DNA from: Ceratopteris richardii
Taxonomy: Eukaryota > Streptophyta > Polypodiopsida > Polypodiales > Pteridaceae
Direction of reading: 5' to 3'
Assembly (NCBI GenBank): GCA_020310875.1
Contig: CM035433.1
Location: forward strand, 106,042,258-106,106,257
Length of the DNA stretch: 64,000 nucleotides
Under the pieces are notes generated by a model. That model was given only the letters and a program-made list of their open reading frames with translations, did no database searches and was not told where the DNA came from. Of the stretch, positions 23,021 to 34,616 are shown piece by piece. A program made the translations under genes and the position numbers. Position 1 is the stretch's first letter; the number at the start of each line of letters is the position of its first letter.

Positions 23021-23250
23021 TGTTGATATATTTAGGTAGTGATGTGTGTGAACACTCTAGGACCGTCGGGGCACTTTTTTCCCTCTTTAGGAGGTTTTTT
23101 CCCCCGGCTTGTATATATGCCTATTGCCCTAATGGGCTACTTATCTTTGTACATTCTAGTGGTAATACATTCAGTATTGTGTGTTCTGCTCCAAGCTTCT
23201 TCTTCTTCCTTGTGCTATTTGCGTGCTTCCACAGACATCTAACTCCAACG
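23021..23250 (+). repeat. 5' LTR of copia P1
   Basis: It begins TGTTGATATATTTAGG and ends CTCCAACG, one base off the usual CAACA. It matches the LTRs at 24580, 33326 and 36232. Length is 230 bp. Confidence 0.9.
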
Positions 23251-23251
23251 A

Positions 23252-23267
23252 TTGGTATCAGAGAAGG
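23252..23267 (+). other. P1 primer binding site
   Basis: TTGGTATCAGAGAAGG directly follows the LTR by one base and contains TGGTATCAGAG, matching the initiator-Met tRNA 3' end. Confidence 0.85.
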
Positions 23268-23605
23268 TCGCCGCTTCATCTAGGGCATCGTCTACACCTC
23301 TCTGGTTGTAGTCTGAGATTCGCACGAAATTTGGTGAGCATACTCAGCGTGTTTCAGGGATCAAAACAGATTCGCTCTATGGTGCCAAAATCACGATCTG
23401 AGCTCGTTTTGGCCTCATAACGCACTATCACAGTGCTTGTGTAGGCTATTTTGTCTTCTTGTGCCAAAGGTATATACCAGTTTTGCTTCACCAGTATAAG
23501 CGTCTCAAAGTCTACTATAGGTTTAATGGAAATAGTCTATGCAGTTTTGTTCAACTTTTTGAGATACAATCAATTTTGTGCATCAAGGTATTTTAGTCAC
23601 TGACC

Positions 23606-24579
23606 ATGGCTGAAAGCAGTGATGTATTCTGTATGTTGGTTGTTGAGGATAAGTTGGATGGTACCAACTACCCATTATGGGCTTATATGATGCGACATGT
23701 ATTGGTTGCAAAAGGACTGTGGAATATTGTGCACGGTGTTGAAACACGTCCTGTTACACCTGCGACTACAGGTACTGCAAATATAGGTGCTGGAGCTCAT
23801 GGAGATGGTGTCGAAGATGATGATATTCTGCAGATTCCTATTCGTGTTGTTGTTTCTATTGCACCTACTGTAGAGCAAATTTGTTGGGATGGCAGAGATG
23901 CTTAGGCACATGCATTGATAGCTTTGCCTGTCAAACTCATATTCGCTCTTGCAGAATAGCTAAGGATGCTTGGGATACACTTAGCACATTGTACCAGGCT
24001 AGGAATGAGGCTCGTGTTGCTTACCTCCAAAAACAGTTGGAGAGTGAGCATACGAATGAAGGAGATTCTATGGATAGTTTTCTAACAAAGATCAAGGATT
24101 TGAAAGAACATTTAATTTCTGTTGATGAGGTTATACCAAATAGCTCATTTGTGCAGACCGTTTTGAACGGTCTTCCTGATTCATATCAGAGTTTTGCTTC
24201 TACTCTTCAGTTGATGATGAAAGGCAATCCAAATGCCTTGTCATTTGAGGAGCTAGTTTCTGTTTTCTTGCAGGAAGATCAGTCTGGGCAAAATAGGTCT
24301 ATTATGTGTGTTGCAGATCAAGCTTTCCTGGCTAGTCAGAGGGGCAAAGGAAAATGGAGCTCTTCTACTAGTAAGCAGAAATCAGCAAATGTTGCACATT
24401 CGAAGAAGGAAGACAAAAATGAGAAGAAATCAGAAAAGTAGAAATTGTTTTGCAAGTACTGTAAATGAAATGATCATATCATAAAGAACTGTCCTAAACT
24501 AGCGGCAAAAGAGGCAAAGAAAAAAGAGGCTAGAATGGCTGTTGCAGAGGCCTCTACTCCAAAAATAGATTCTGTTAAC
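23606..24579 (+). pseudogene. P1 gag and start of protease region
   Basis: It starts MAESSDVFCMLVVEDKLDG and has the copia Gag blocks (TNYPLWAYMMRHVL, then NEARVAYLQKQLESEH and VQTVLNGLPDSYQSF) followed by the Lys-rich tail and a zinc knuckle region. Two TAG stops, at 23905-23907 and about 24439, are each one C-to-T step from CAG. The reading is cut at 24579 by insertion of Q, at codons for DSVN. The next P1 codons are found in inverted orientation at 33320. Confidence 0.88.
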
Positions 24580-24810
24580 TGTTGGAGTTAGACGTCTGCG
24601 GAATCACACGAACAGCACAAGGAAGAAGAAGAAGCTTGGAGCACAACACACAATACTGAATGTATTACTAGAGAATGTACAAAGATAAGTAGCCCATTAG
24701 GGCAATAGGCATATATACAAGCCGGGGGAGAAAAAACCTCCTAAAGAGGGAAAAAAGTACCCCGGCGGTCCTAGTGTGTTCACACACATCACTACCTAAA
24801 TATATCAACA
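24580..24810 (-). repeat. 3' LTR of copia Q
   Basis: On the minus strand it begins TGTTGATATATTTAGG at 24810 and ends CTCCAACA at 24580. A purine tract (AGGGGGGATT on the minus strand) lies just inside at 24811-24822. TTAAC at 24575-24579 is the target duplication, and its partner is at 33321-33325 in inverted orientation. Confidence 0.9.
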
Positions 24811-24821
24811 AATCCCCCCCT

Positions 24822-26165
24822 GGGAGTGATGCGGTGAACAAGGAGCTGGCACTCATGTATAAGGAAGTGCCAAGCTATGTGGAAATCACTCCACAAAAGG
24901 AAGTAAGCCCAAAGCTTTGCGGAAAGCTTCAAACTTCTCCCTAGGTAGAGCCTTCGTGAAAAGGTATGCAATGTTCTCCTGCGTGGGCACATATGCCAAG
25001 TTGATCTCCCCAGCAGAGAACCTCTCCCTGACATAGTGATAATGCACCTCAATGTGCTTAGTGCGAGCATGGAACACAGGGTTCCTCGCAACTGCCAATG
25101 CGCTTTGACTGTCAGTGAAGATGGTGGTGGTAGAAGACTAACCAACACCCAAATGAGCCATAAGGCGTCTGAGCCACACACACACTCAACAGTCGCTGTG
25201 AAAGCTGCCCTATACTCAGCCTCACAACTGGAAGTGGCCACAGTTGGCTTCTTCTTGCTCAACCAAGATATACATGAGCTACCAAGCATGAAGCAAAAAC
25301 CATCGATGGACACACGAGTGTCATAGCAACCAGCCCAATCTGAGTCAGAAAAAGCATGCAAATCTGGCAGTAGTGATCCCCCCTTGGGATAAAACAAACC
25401 AAGTAGCCGAGTACCACTCAAGTAGCGAAAGATGCACTTAACCGCCTTCCAATGCGTGACTCCTGGGCAATGCATAAACCTGCTCATCTGTGAGACAGCA
25501 AACTGAATATCTGGCCGAGTAATGCATAAGTAAATCAAGCATCCAATAGCCTGCTGATAGAGAACAACATCAAATGCATCTCTAGCATCATGAAGACTCA
25601 ATCGTAAACCTGTCTCCATAGGAGTGGCAATAGGCTTACAGTCTTCAAGGCCAAAACGCTGCAATAATGTGTCAATATATTTCGTTGACACAAAGCCATT
25701 CCACCATCAACTTGCATAAACTGAATGCCCAAATAGTGATGCAAATGCCCCAAATCAGACATCTCAAATGAGGCATGCAAATCAGCCTTAAAATCAGCAA
25801 TATGCTTCTCAATAGGACCAGTGAGCAGCATGCCGTCAACATAGACAACAATGATCAGAAGCACATCATTAGCACGCTTAACATATAAGGTGCTTTCAGT
25901 TGGACTGTTCTCAAAACCATGTGCAATCAGATAGGCATGTATCTTCTCATACCAAGCACGTGGTGCTTGCTTTAAACCATATAACGCCTTCTTTAACCTG
26001 CATACCTGGTTTTCATGCCCTTTTTGCACAAAGCCACGGGGCTGAAAAACATACACTTCTTCATGCAAGTCACCATTCAGAAATGTTGTTTTAATGTCCA
26101 ACTGATGTACATTCCAACCATGATGGGATGCAAGTGCACAAATGCTCCGAACAGTAGTCATACGG
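24822..26165 (-). pseudogene. copia Q reverse transcriptase and RNase H
   Basis: The RT blocks MTTVRSICALASHHGWNVHQ, DIKTTFLNGDLHEEVYV and KALYGLKQAPRAWYEK are clear. The catalytic motif reads VYVDGMLLTG, so the second Asp of YVDD is Gly; P1 keeps VDD at the same place. RNase H follows (DSDWAG, SSCEAEYRAAF) with frameshifts, and the end reads KALPREKFEAFRKALG. At about 26165 the reading joins directly to integrase: the integrase C-terminus and RT N-terminus have been deleted. Both changes make Q non-autonomous. Confidence 0.88.
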
Positions 26166-27984
26166 CATGTAGGTGTCTGTTCAGTACATATGCGGCACAC
26201 ATGACAGCCTCAAGCCAGAAACTATGTGGTAAAGCCTGACTCTTGACCATGCACCTCGCCATCTCCATGAGTGACCTGTTCTTTCATTCAGCAACTCCAT
26301 TCTGTTGAGGTGTATACGGCACTGTACACTGGTGTTTTATCCCACGTTCAGCCAAAAATGCATTAAATTCAGAAGACATATATTCCCCCCCTCGATCAGA
26401 ACGGAGGGTGCCCATTTTACATGCTGACAGATTTTCAGCCAAAACCAAAAATTGTTTAAAGCACACGAACACTTCGGACTTTGCTTTGAGTGGATATACC
26501 CATGCATGCCTGGAAAAATCATCAATGAAAGTCACGAAGTAAAGGTATTTTCCAAAAGAAGATGTCTGCATAGGACCACAAACATCACTATGTACAAGCT
26601 GCAATTTCTGAGTAGCCCGAACTGAACCATCTTTTGGAAAGGATGAACGCTGCATTTTGCCCAAAATACAGCCTTCACAAACATGTTTTCCAGGTGCCTC
26701 AAGTTTGGGCAATGAGGACACCATTTCAGATTTCTGCAGGCATAGCAAACTAGCAAAATTCAGATGACCAAAGTGTGCATGCCAAAGCTTTGCATCTGAC
26801 ATAGCATGAGAATCATTTACTGCACATGCCAAATCATTTACAGATCTTTCATAGTCTATGAGCTTATACAGCCCACGACATAAAATGCCAGAAGCAATAA
26901 TTACATCGCCATTTGACAGATCATGAACTGTACACCTATCATCAACAAATTTCACAACCAAGCCAATCTTGGCTAATGCAGAAACTGATAACAGGTTCTT
27001 TTTGATCCCTGGCACAAATAGAGCATCTGACAAAGTAAAAGAACTACCATCAGCAGTAGTCAAAATGATCTTACCAACTCCCATAACAGGATAAGAGGAG
27101 TTGTTGGCGCATGTAACAATATTCCCTGTAGGGGCAGGCTCGAGTGAAGAGAAGAAACTGCGCTGCGAGGTAATATGTTTGGTCACCCCACTGTCAAAAT
27201 ACCAAACATCTGAGTCTACTGCAGACATGCACTGCTCATGAGAAGATGGGTCAAAATTGCAGACAGTAGTAAACGCCCATTCTTCTTCCTGCACAAGATT
27301 TGCAGACTCTGTTTTTGGCGTAGAGGCCTCTGCAACAATCATTCCAGCCTCTTTCTTCTTTGCCTCTTTAGCAGCTAGTTTTGGACAGTTCTTTATGATA
27401 TGATCATTCCCTTTAAAGTACTTACAAAACAATTTCGGCTTTTCTGATTTCTTCTCATTTTTATCTTCCCTCTTCGAATATGCAGAATTAGCAGATTTCT
27501 GCTTACTAGTTGAAGAGCTCCATTTTCCTTTGCCCTTCTGACTAGCCAGGAAAGCTTGATCTGCAACTCGCATAATGGACCTGTTTTGCCTGGATTGATC
27601 TTCCTGCAACAGAACAGAGACTAACTCCTCAAATGATAAGGCATTTGGATTTCCTTTCATCATCAACCGAAGAGTAGAAGCAAAACTCTGATATGAATCA
27701 GGAAGACCATTCAGAACGGTCTGCACAAGTGAGCTATCTGGTATAACCTCATCAGCAGAAATCAATTGTTCCTTCAAGTCTTTGATCTTCGTTAGGAAAC
27801 TGCCCATAGAATCACCTTCATTCATGTGCTCACTCTCCAACTGTTTTCGGAGGTAAGCAACACGAGCCTCATTCCTAGCTTGGTACAATGTGGTAAGTGT
27901 ATCCCAAGCATCCTTCGCTGTTCTATAAGAGCGAATATGAGGAATAATGGCACGTTTGACAGACAAAGCTATCAATGCATGTGC
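26166..27984 (-). pseudogene. copia Q gag C-terminal half, protease, integrase
   Basis: From the breakpoint at 27984 the minus strand reads the second half of Gag (ALIALSVKRAIIPH, KDAWDTLTTLYQARNEARVA), the Lys-rich tail and a zinc knuckle in which the second Cys is Phe (CKYFKGNDHIIKNC). It continues through protease (WYFDSGVTKHIT), the GAG-pre-integrase finger (LWHAHFGHLNFAS, CEGCILGKMQ) and integrase (HSDVCGP, FIDDFSRH, SDRGGEYMSSEF, YTPQQNGVAE). A TGA falls just after GVAE. The N-terminal half of the same Gag is at 33911-34210 on the plus strand. Confidence 0.9.
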
Positions 27985-28923
27985 TTGGGCAACATTGGAG
28001 AAGGTGTATGCTACCTCAACAAGGTCTCGAAGGATGCAACTCAAGAACGAGCTCAACAACATGAAGAAAAGCTCAAACCAAAGCATTAGTGAGTATACAT
28101 TGAGGATCAAGGAGCTTCAAGATCAGCTAGCATCAGTTGGATGCAAGATAGAAGAGGAAGAATCGTCCAAACAACCCTCAATGGCTTGCGAAGTGAAGAA
28201 AAGTGGAAGCCCCTCATCACAAACATTCTTTATAGAGACCCTCTACCAACATTCGATGAGATTATACCAAATCTTGTGGCTGAAGAGGTTGCTCAACAAG
28301 GAGAAGGCAACAAAGGTAAGGACAACCATAGTCAAATGTTATATGCAGGAGGAGGTAGAGGAGGGAACTCAAGAGGAGGCTCGATAGGAAGAGGAAGAAT
28401 CTACAAGAACACAAATTCCAGCCAACACAACTCGGAGAACAAGGACAACTCAAATGAAAACACACATGGAAGAGGTCGAGGAAGAGATCGAGGTTCATAC
28501 AATCCTCATAAAGGTATAACATGTTATCATTGTGGTAAACTAGGACATTATGCAAATGATTGTTGGCAAAAGAATGGAAGGTTGAATGGAGGCAACCAAA
28601 GGAGCCAAAATAACTATGCGAGTACATCAAGTGAAGGAGACAAGCAAACCATGCTTGCCATGAAGCATGACTACAACAACTCGAGAAGTGATGATAAAAA
28701 ATGGTTCATAGATTCAGGTTGCAGCGGCCATATGACATGCCAAGGAGATTTATTCACAAAGCTACAAGCTCCAAGTGGAAAAGGATGTGTGGAGACCGGT
28801 GATGAAACTCAACACGCAATTGAGCATGTTGGAGATATCAAGCTTGGAGATCAAATTTTCTTTATGAAAATGGCATCAAGCGACAATTTACATGTAGGTA
28901 CACACCTCAACAAAATGGAATAG
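27985..28923 (+). pseudogene. copia C gag C-terminal half and protease
   Basis: The reading starts abruptly at the inversion breakpoint with AWATLEKVYATSTRSRRMQ, the middle of a UBN2-type Gag. It continues with KNELNNMKKSSNQSISEY, a Gly/Arg-rich segment, the zinc knuckle CYHCGKLGHYANDC (CX2CX4HX4C) and the protease block KWFIDSGCSGHMTC. One frameshift lies near 28150-28200. The N-terminal half of this Gag is at 34489-34211 on the minus strand. Near 28880 the protein jumps into late integrase. Confidence 0.88.
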
Positions 28924-29243
28924 CTGAAAGGAAAAATAGACACATCACAGAAGTTGCAAGATGCATACTCAACGAGATGAAGGTGCCACTAAACTATTAG
29001 GCTGAAGCAACTAGTATGGCCGTTTATTTGATGAACAAGTGCACAACGTCTAGAGTGCATAATCTAACTCCCGAGGAGGTTTATTTCGGTAAGAAACCTG
29101 ACCTTACACATCTCAAAGTTTTTGGATGTGTGTGTTATGTTCACATCCCTCAAGAACTAAGGACAAAGATGGAGGCAAAGTCAGAAAAATGTATTTTCAT
29201 TGGATATTCATTGAAGCAAAAGGGATAAAGGTGCTACAATCCA
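28880..29243 (+). pseudogene. copia C integrase, core deleted
   Basis: The sequence reads the late integrase block YTPQQNGIAERKNRH in a shifted frame near 28898, then MAVYLMNKCTTSRVHNLTPEE and HLKVFGCVCYVHIP. The zinc finger and the catalytic Asp-Asp-Glu region are absent: a deletion joins protease to this point. Two in-frame stops (near 28998 and 29226) are further damage. Confidence 0.8.
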
Positions 29244-31247
29244 GTGACAAAGGAGCTACGAGTCTCACGAGATGTGGTATTTGATGAGCTAAGACCATGG
29301 TTTGGAGACAAAGGGAAAGAGAAGATTCTTAAAGAAGATTACGAAGATGATGGAAGTGCTGTCCAAGAAGAATTTCAGCAAACACTCACTCAAATGTCAG
29401 GTCCAGAAGCTTCTACATCACTTGGAGAAAGCTCAACATGGAAAGGGAGACTAAGGAGTCATTCCTCATCACCAACATCAGGTTATGGAAGATTTGAAGT
29501 GGAAAGTGCTGCCCAAAATAGTGACTCAAATGCAAGTGAAGAAGAGTATGAAGAGGTGATTACACCAAAGGTAAAGTTGAACCGGTGGAAGAAGCAATAT
29601 TCAAAAGGAAATGAAAGGAGGTCTTCAAGAGCAAGGTATCCAATTCAAAGGCTGAGCTATGATAGTTTTATTGCAAATCATTTTGCATATATGACACAGT
29701 GGTCAAAGACAAAGAACCGGATGCATATGAAGAAGCATGTACACAAAAAGAATGGAAAGAAGCTATGCAAGAAGAGATAAAAGCTCTCAAGGACAATCAC
29801 ACATGGGAGCTAGTTCCAAAGGTTGAAGGTATGAAGATTGTTCCAAATAAATGGGTGTTTAAAATAAAGAGAAATGCTGATGGTTCTCTAGCTAGGCATA
29901 AAACTAGACTAGTAGCAAAAGGATTCAAGCAAACTCACGGCATCAACTATGTAGAGACTTTCATCCCGGTTGCAAAGATGCGAACAATTAGAACCTTGAT
30001 TGCAGTGAGTGCAACAAGGAGATGGCCATTGTACCAACTTGACATAAAAAATGCTTTTCTGAGGTATACATGAGTCAACCGATTTGATTTGAAGACAAAA
30101 AGCATCCAAATTTTTTTTGTAGATTGAAGAAAGCTTTGTATGGGCTGAAGCAAGCGCCACGTGCTTGGAATCAAAGATTGGTTGAGTACCTCACAAGGTG
30201 TGGGTATAGTCCAAGTAGTGCAGATCCCTCTCTCTACATGAAGAAAGAAGAAGGCAAGCAGGTATATATTTGCATATATGTTGATGATCTCATCATAACA
30301 GGAAGTAATGTTACAAGAATACAAGAGATAAAAAGAAAAATCGGTAAGGAGTTTAAAATTTCATATCTTGGTGAGCTAAAATACTTTTTAGGCATTGAGA
30401 TAATCTATGGGAAAGATGGCATCTACTTGATGCAACGAAAGTACTTATTGGATGTTCTTTTCAGATTTGTAATGAGTGAATGCAAACCACTCACTCAACC
30501 TATGGACACAAATGTGAAGCTATGCTCAAATGATGGAGAGAAGTTACATGATGTAACTACATACAAGAGTATTATAGGTTCATTGATCTATGCTACGATC
30601 ACAAGACCAGATTTATGTTATATTGTTGGATTTCTTTCTCAATTTATGCAAGCTCCTACAAGTGAACATTTAAATTCAGCCAAACGAGTGCTAAGATATG
30701 TGAAGCACACAGTCAACCATGCCTTGTTTTATAGATATGATGAAGAATTGCAGGTAAAGGGCTTCAGTGATGCTGATTGGGCTGGTTCAAAGGAAGATAG
30801 AAGATCCACTTCAGGTTATGTGTTCATGATAGGTAGCAAACCTATCACATGGAGCTCGAAGAAGCAACCTACTATTGCACTATCATCTACAGAAGCTGAA
30901 TATAGAGGATTAGCATGTACAACTTGTGAAGCTATGTGGATTAAGAAGCTCTTGGTTGATCTTGATGTGCAGGTGGAGACCATTCCAATTTATGGTGACA
31001 ACATGTCAAGCATTCACTTGACAAACAATCCAATGTTTCATGCACGAAGTAAGCACATAGAAGTGCATTATCATTATCTTCAAGAAAAAGTTTTGAGCAA
31101 GGATGTGGATATGAAGTTCATTGGAACTAATGGCCAGGTTGCAAACATGTTTACAAAGTCCTTAGATGCTTCTAAGCTAAAGAGGTTCAAAGATGAAATC
31201 AACTTGCAGGATATGGCTGAAGGTTCAAGCTCACATGTGAGCTTGAG
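29244..31247 (+). pseudogene. copia C reverse transcriptase and RNase H
   Basis: Segments 29244-29780, 29699-30073 and 30124-31332 cover the integrase tail, RT and RNase H. The RT blocks are IVPNKWVFKIKRNADGS, YQLDIKNAFL, KKALYGLKQAPRAWNQR and the intact catalytic IYVDDLIITGS. RNase H has FSDADWAGSKEDRRSTS and SSTEAEYRGLA. A deletion after KNAFL shifts the frame near 30065, and another shift lies near 29760. The reading ends in ASKLKRFKDEI shortly before the purine tract and LTR. Confidence 0.9.
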
Positions 31248-31253
31248 GGGGAG

Positions 31254-32036
31254 TGTTAAAAATAAAGAAGTAAGGTTTTACATATTTTTGCAAAAAGGAT
31301 TTTCTTCAAGTAGAAGGAAAATACAAAAATGAAAAATGGAAGCATTTACTTTAGCAAATAGTTGAGGCCAAAATAGAATCAATCCAAAGAGAATCAAATC
31401 CAAAAACTGAACTGTAAGAGGAGTGGTTGTCCAAAGTTGTGGAGAAGTTATGGAGAAGAGCTCTCAAACTCATCATGAGAGTTTTTGGTCACTTGGCTAT
31501 AAAAGAGGCAAGGTAGGACACTCAAGAATAGAGGAAGAAGGCATGGAAGTTATCTTGTAGCTAGTTCATTTGGTTTGAGTCATTTCGTTCTCTTCACTCT
31601 CATAGACTATGTCCAGCCGCATACCAATTTTTGGGTAGTCTACTTGTGAGAGCCATATCTCTCAATATATGTATCCAATTTTAGATTTTAAACATTCATT
31701 GGAAAGCTTATCTTGAGTACTTCCTTTATATTTATCAAATTGTTTATGTTCTATGAGTTATTCAGCTTTTAGTGAAGTCCAATTTTTAGCTTAACTGAGT
31801 GGACAGGTAGCCTATTTTGAGGCAAAGAGTTGCCAACCCAAAACTACTCCAAATTGAGTGTTTAATAGCTCATTTGAAAGCTCTAAGTGTCTAGTTTGAG
31901 TGACCAAAGGTTCAAGTTCATTGCGTTTTTCAGTTGGTACTATTTTTCATTTGAAGGTTCAGCTATTGGCAAAAGTCTTGATCCTGAGATGGTCTTCTAC
32001 ACTTTCTGCTGCAAATAGGAGAGGAATTATCCAACA
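31254..32036 (+). repeat. 3' LTR of copia C
   Basis: It starts TGTTAAAAATAAAG right after the purine tract TTGAGGGGGAG (31243-31253) and ends ATTATCCAACA at 32036. Its last ~520 bp match the reverse complement of 34631-35160, the other LTR. Length is 783 bp. Confidence 0.85.
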
Positions 32037-33320
32037 AAAAAAATAAATTTTACTGCTTTATCATACAATTTTTTGCGATGTTGTTCAGGAACTAATGCAT
32101 ATGCCAGACAACCAAAAACACATACATGAGCAACAAATGGATTGCGATCATGCCAAGCCTCATATGGAGTGATAGACTGCAACGCTTTAGTGGGACACCT
32201 GTTAAGTACATATGCTGCACACATAACAGCCTCAAGCCAGAAACTATGTGGTGAAGCTTGGCTCTTGACCATACACCTCACCATCTCCATGAGTGACCTG
32301 TTCTTCCATTCAGCAACTCCATTTTGTTGAGGTGTATACGACACTGTACACTGGTGTTTTATCCCACATTCAGCCAGAAATGCATTAAAATCAAAAGATA
32401 TATATTCCCCCCCCTCGATCAGAACGGAGGGTGCCAATTTTACATGCTGACATATTTTCAGCCAAAACCAGAAACTGTTTGAATCAGATAAACACTTCGG
32501 ACTTTGCTATGAGTGGATATACCCATGCATGCCTAGAAAAATCATCAATGAAAGTCACAAAGTAAAGATAATTTCCAAAAGAGGGTGTCTGCATAGGACC
32601 ATAGACATCGCTATGAACAAGTTGCAATTTCTGAGTATCCCGAACTGAACCATCTTTTGGAAATGAGGAATGTTGCATTTTGCCCAAAATACAACCTTCA
32701 CATACATGTTTACCGGGTGCCTCAAGTTTGGGCAAAGAGGACACCATTTCAGATTTCTGCAGGCGTAGCAAACTAGAAAAGTTCAAATGACCAAAGCATG
32801 CATGCCAAAGCTTTGCATCTGACATAGCCTGAGAATCATGTAATGTACATGCCAAATCATTCACCGAATTTTCATAGTCTATGAGCTTATAGAACCCATG
32901 ACATAAAATCCAAGAAGCAATAATAACATCGCCATTTGACAGATCATGAACTGTACATCTGTCATCAACAAATTTCACAACCAAGCCAATCTTGGCTAAT
33001 GCAAAAACTGATAACATATTTTTCTTGATCCCTGGCACAAACAAAGCATCTGACAAAGTGAAAGAACTACCATCAACAGTAGTCAAAATGATCTTACCAA
33101 CTCCTATACCAGGATAGGAGGAGTTGTTGACGCATGTAACAATATTCCCTATAGGGGCAGGCTCGAGTGAAGAGAAGAAACTGCGCTACAAGGTAATATG
33201 TTTGGTCGCCCCACTATCAAAGTACCAAACATCTGAGTCTACTGCAAACATGCACTGCTCATGAGAAGATGGGTCAAAACTACAAACAGTAGTAAATGCC
33301 CATTCTTCATCCTGCACAAG
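32037..33320 (-). pseudogene. P1 protease to integrase, in inverted orientation
   Basis: On the minus strand, from 33320, the reading begins at the codons that follow the Q insertion site in P1 (NLVQDEEWAF), then protease, the finger block (LWHACFGHLNFSS, CEGCILGKMQ), integrase (HSDVYGPMQT, FIDDFSRH), YTPQQNGVAEWKN and AVMCAAYVLNRCPTKAL. It ends at KAVKFIFF where the C LTR begins. Several frameshifts and stops are present. TTAAC (on this strand) at 33325-33321 is the second copy of the Q target duplication. Confidence 0.85.
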
Positions 33321-33325
33321 GTTAA

Positions 33326-33555
33326 TGTTGATATATTTAGGTAGTGATGTGTGTGAACACACTAGGACCGCCGGGGCACTTTTTTCCCTCTTTAGGAGGT
33401 TGTTTTCCCCCGGCTTGTATATACGCCTATTGCCCTAATGGGCTACTTATCTTTGTACATTCTCTAGTAATACATTCAGTATTGTGTGTTGTGCTCCAAG
33501 CTTCTTCTTCTTCCTTGTGTTGTTCGCGTGCTTCCGTAGACGTCTAACTCCAACA
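33326..33555 (+). repeat. 5' LTR of copia Q, now inverted
   Basis: TGTTGATATATTTAGG to CTCCAACA, 230 bp, followed by the primer site TTGGTATTAGAGAAGG at 33557-33572. It faces the opposite way from the Q 3' LTR at 24580-24810, which is explained by the inversion. Confidence 0.88.
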
Positions 33556-33910
33556 ATTGGTATTAGAGAAGGTCCTCGCTTCATCTAGGGCATCGTCGAC
33601 ACTCCTCCGTTTGCAGTCTCAGAATCGTACGAATTTTGGTGAGCATACTCAGGGTGTTTCCGAGATCAAAACATATTCGCTCTATGGTGCTGAAATTGCG
33701 ATATGAGCTCGTTTCGACCTCCGAATGCACTATTGCAGCGCTTCTGTAGGCTATTTCGTCTTTTTGTGCCAAAGGTATATACCTGTTTCTGTTCGCCAGT
33801 ATAAGCGTCTCGAAGTCTGCTACAGGTTTAGCAGAACTCGTTTGGGCAGTTCCGTTCAACTTTTTGAGATACAGTCAATTTTCTGCATCAAGGTATTTTA
33901 GTCACCGGCC

Positions 33911-34210
33911 ATGGCTGAAAGCAGTGATGTATTCCGTATGTTGGCTGTTGATGATAAGTTGGATGGTACCAACTACCCATTATGGGCTTATATGATGCGA
34001 CATGTATTGGTTGCAAAAGGATTGTGGAACATTGTGCAGGGCGTTGAAAGACGTCCTGTTACACCTGCAACTACAGGTACTGCAAATATAGGTGCTGGAG
34101 CTGATGAAGATGGTGTTGAAGATGGTGTTGAAGATGATATTGTGCAGATTCCTGTTCGTGCTGCTGTTTCTGTTGCACTACTACAGAGCAGATTCGTTGG
34201 GATGGCAGAG
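33911..34210 (+). pseudogene. copia Q gag N-terminal half
   Basis: The reading starts MAESSDVFRMLAVDDKLDG and has TNYPLWAYMMRHVL and KGLWNIVQGVERRP, then an acidic stretch and VGMAE. At 34210, after bases GATGGCAGAG, the sequence switches to the minus-strand gag of copia C. The missing continuation is at 27984 reading leftward. Confidence 0.88.
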
Positions 34211-34489
34211 TTCCTTGGTTGTTTCTAAGCTTTTCACATGACCAATCATAGTGTTAAAAATAACTTGTGAAATGACGAACATCACCCTTTGATTCCTCTC
34301 TTCCCAATCAGCAAATTGTCTCCTTTGTGTCAGTGTAATGTTGGGATCTTGAAGGTCCACGGGTTGTGGATCATCTCCAGTAACTAAACTCCATAAACCT
34401 TTACCTTTAAGGTAATTTTTCATTCTATACCTCCAAGATTGAAAATTTTCTTTGTCTAACTTCTCAACTTGTTGTCCTAAATCAGCCAT
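34211..34489 (-). pseudogene. copia C gag N-terminal half
   Basis: The minus strand reads MADLGQQVEKLDKENFQSW, then RMKNYLKGKGLWSLV and ISQVIFNTMIGHVKSLETTKE, ending at the breakpoint. The continuation AWATLEKVYA is at 27985 on the plus strand. The block is a UBN2-type Gag start. A 127-base leader separates it from the primer site at 34617-34628. Confidence 0.88.
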
Positions 34490-34616
34490 TCCAAGATTGA
34501 AGTTTACCTCAAGTATGTTGTGGCGCTCTTTCTTGACTTCACGAAGCTCCCCTTTGATTTGTAGCTTCTCCTTTGCTTCACTTTAGTTCTAATGCTTTGC
34601 CTCTTCAAACTCCAAT

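Noticed and set aside
24582..33555. Reading the two LTRs at 24580 and 33326 as an ordinary pair of one unrearranged element
   Set aside because: They face opposite ways; only the inversion model gives a proper pair.
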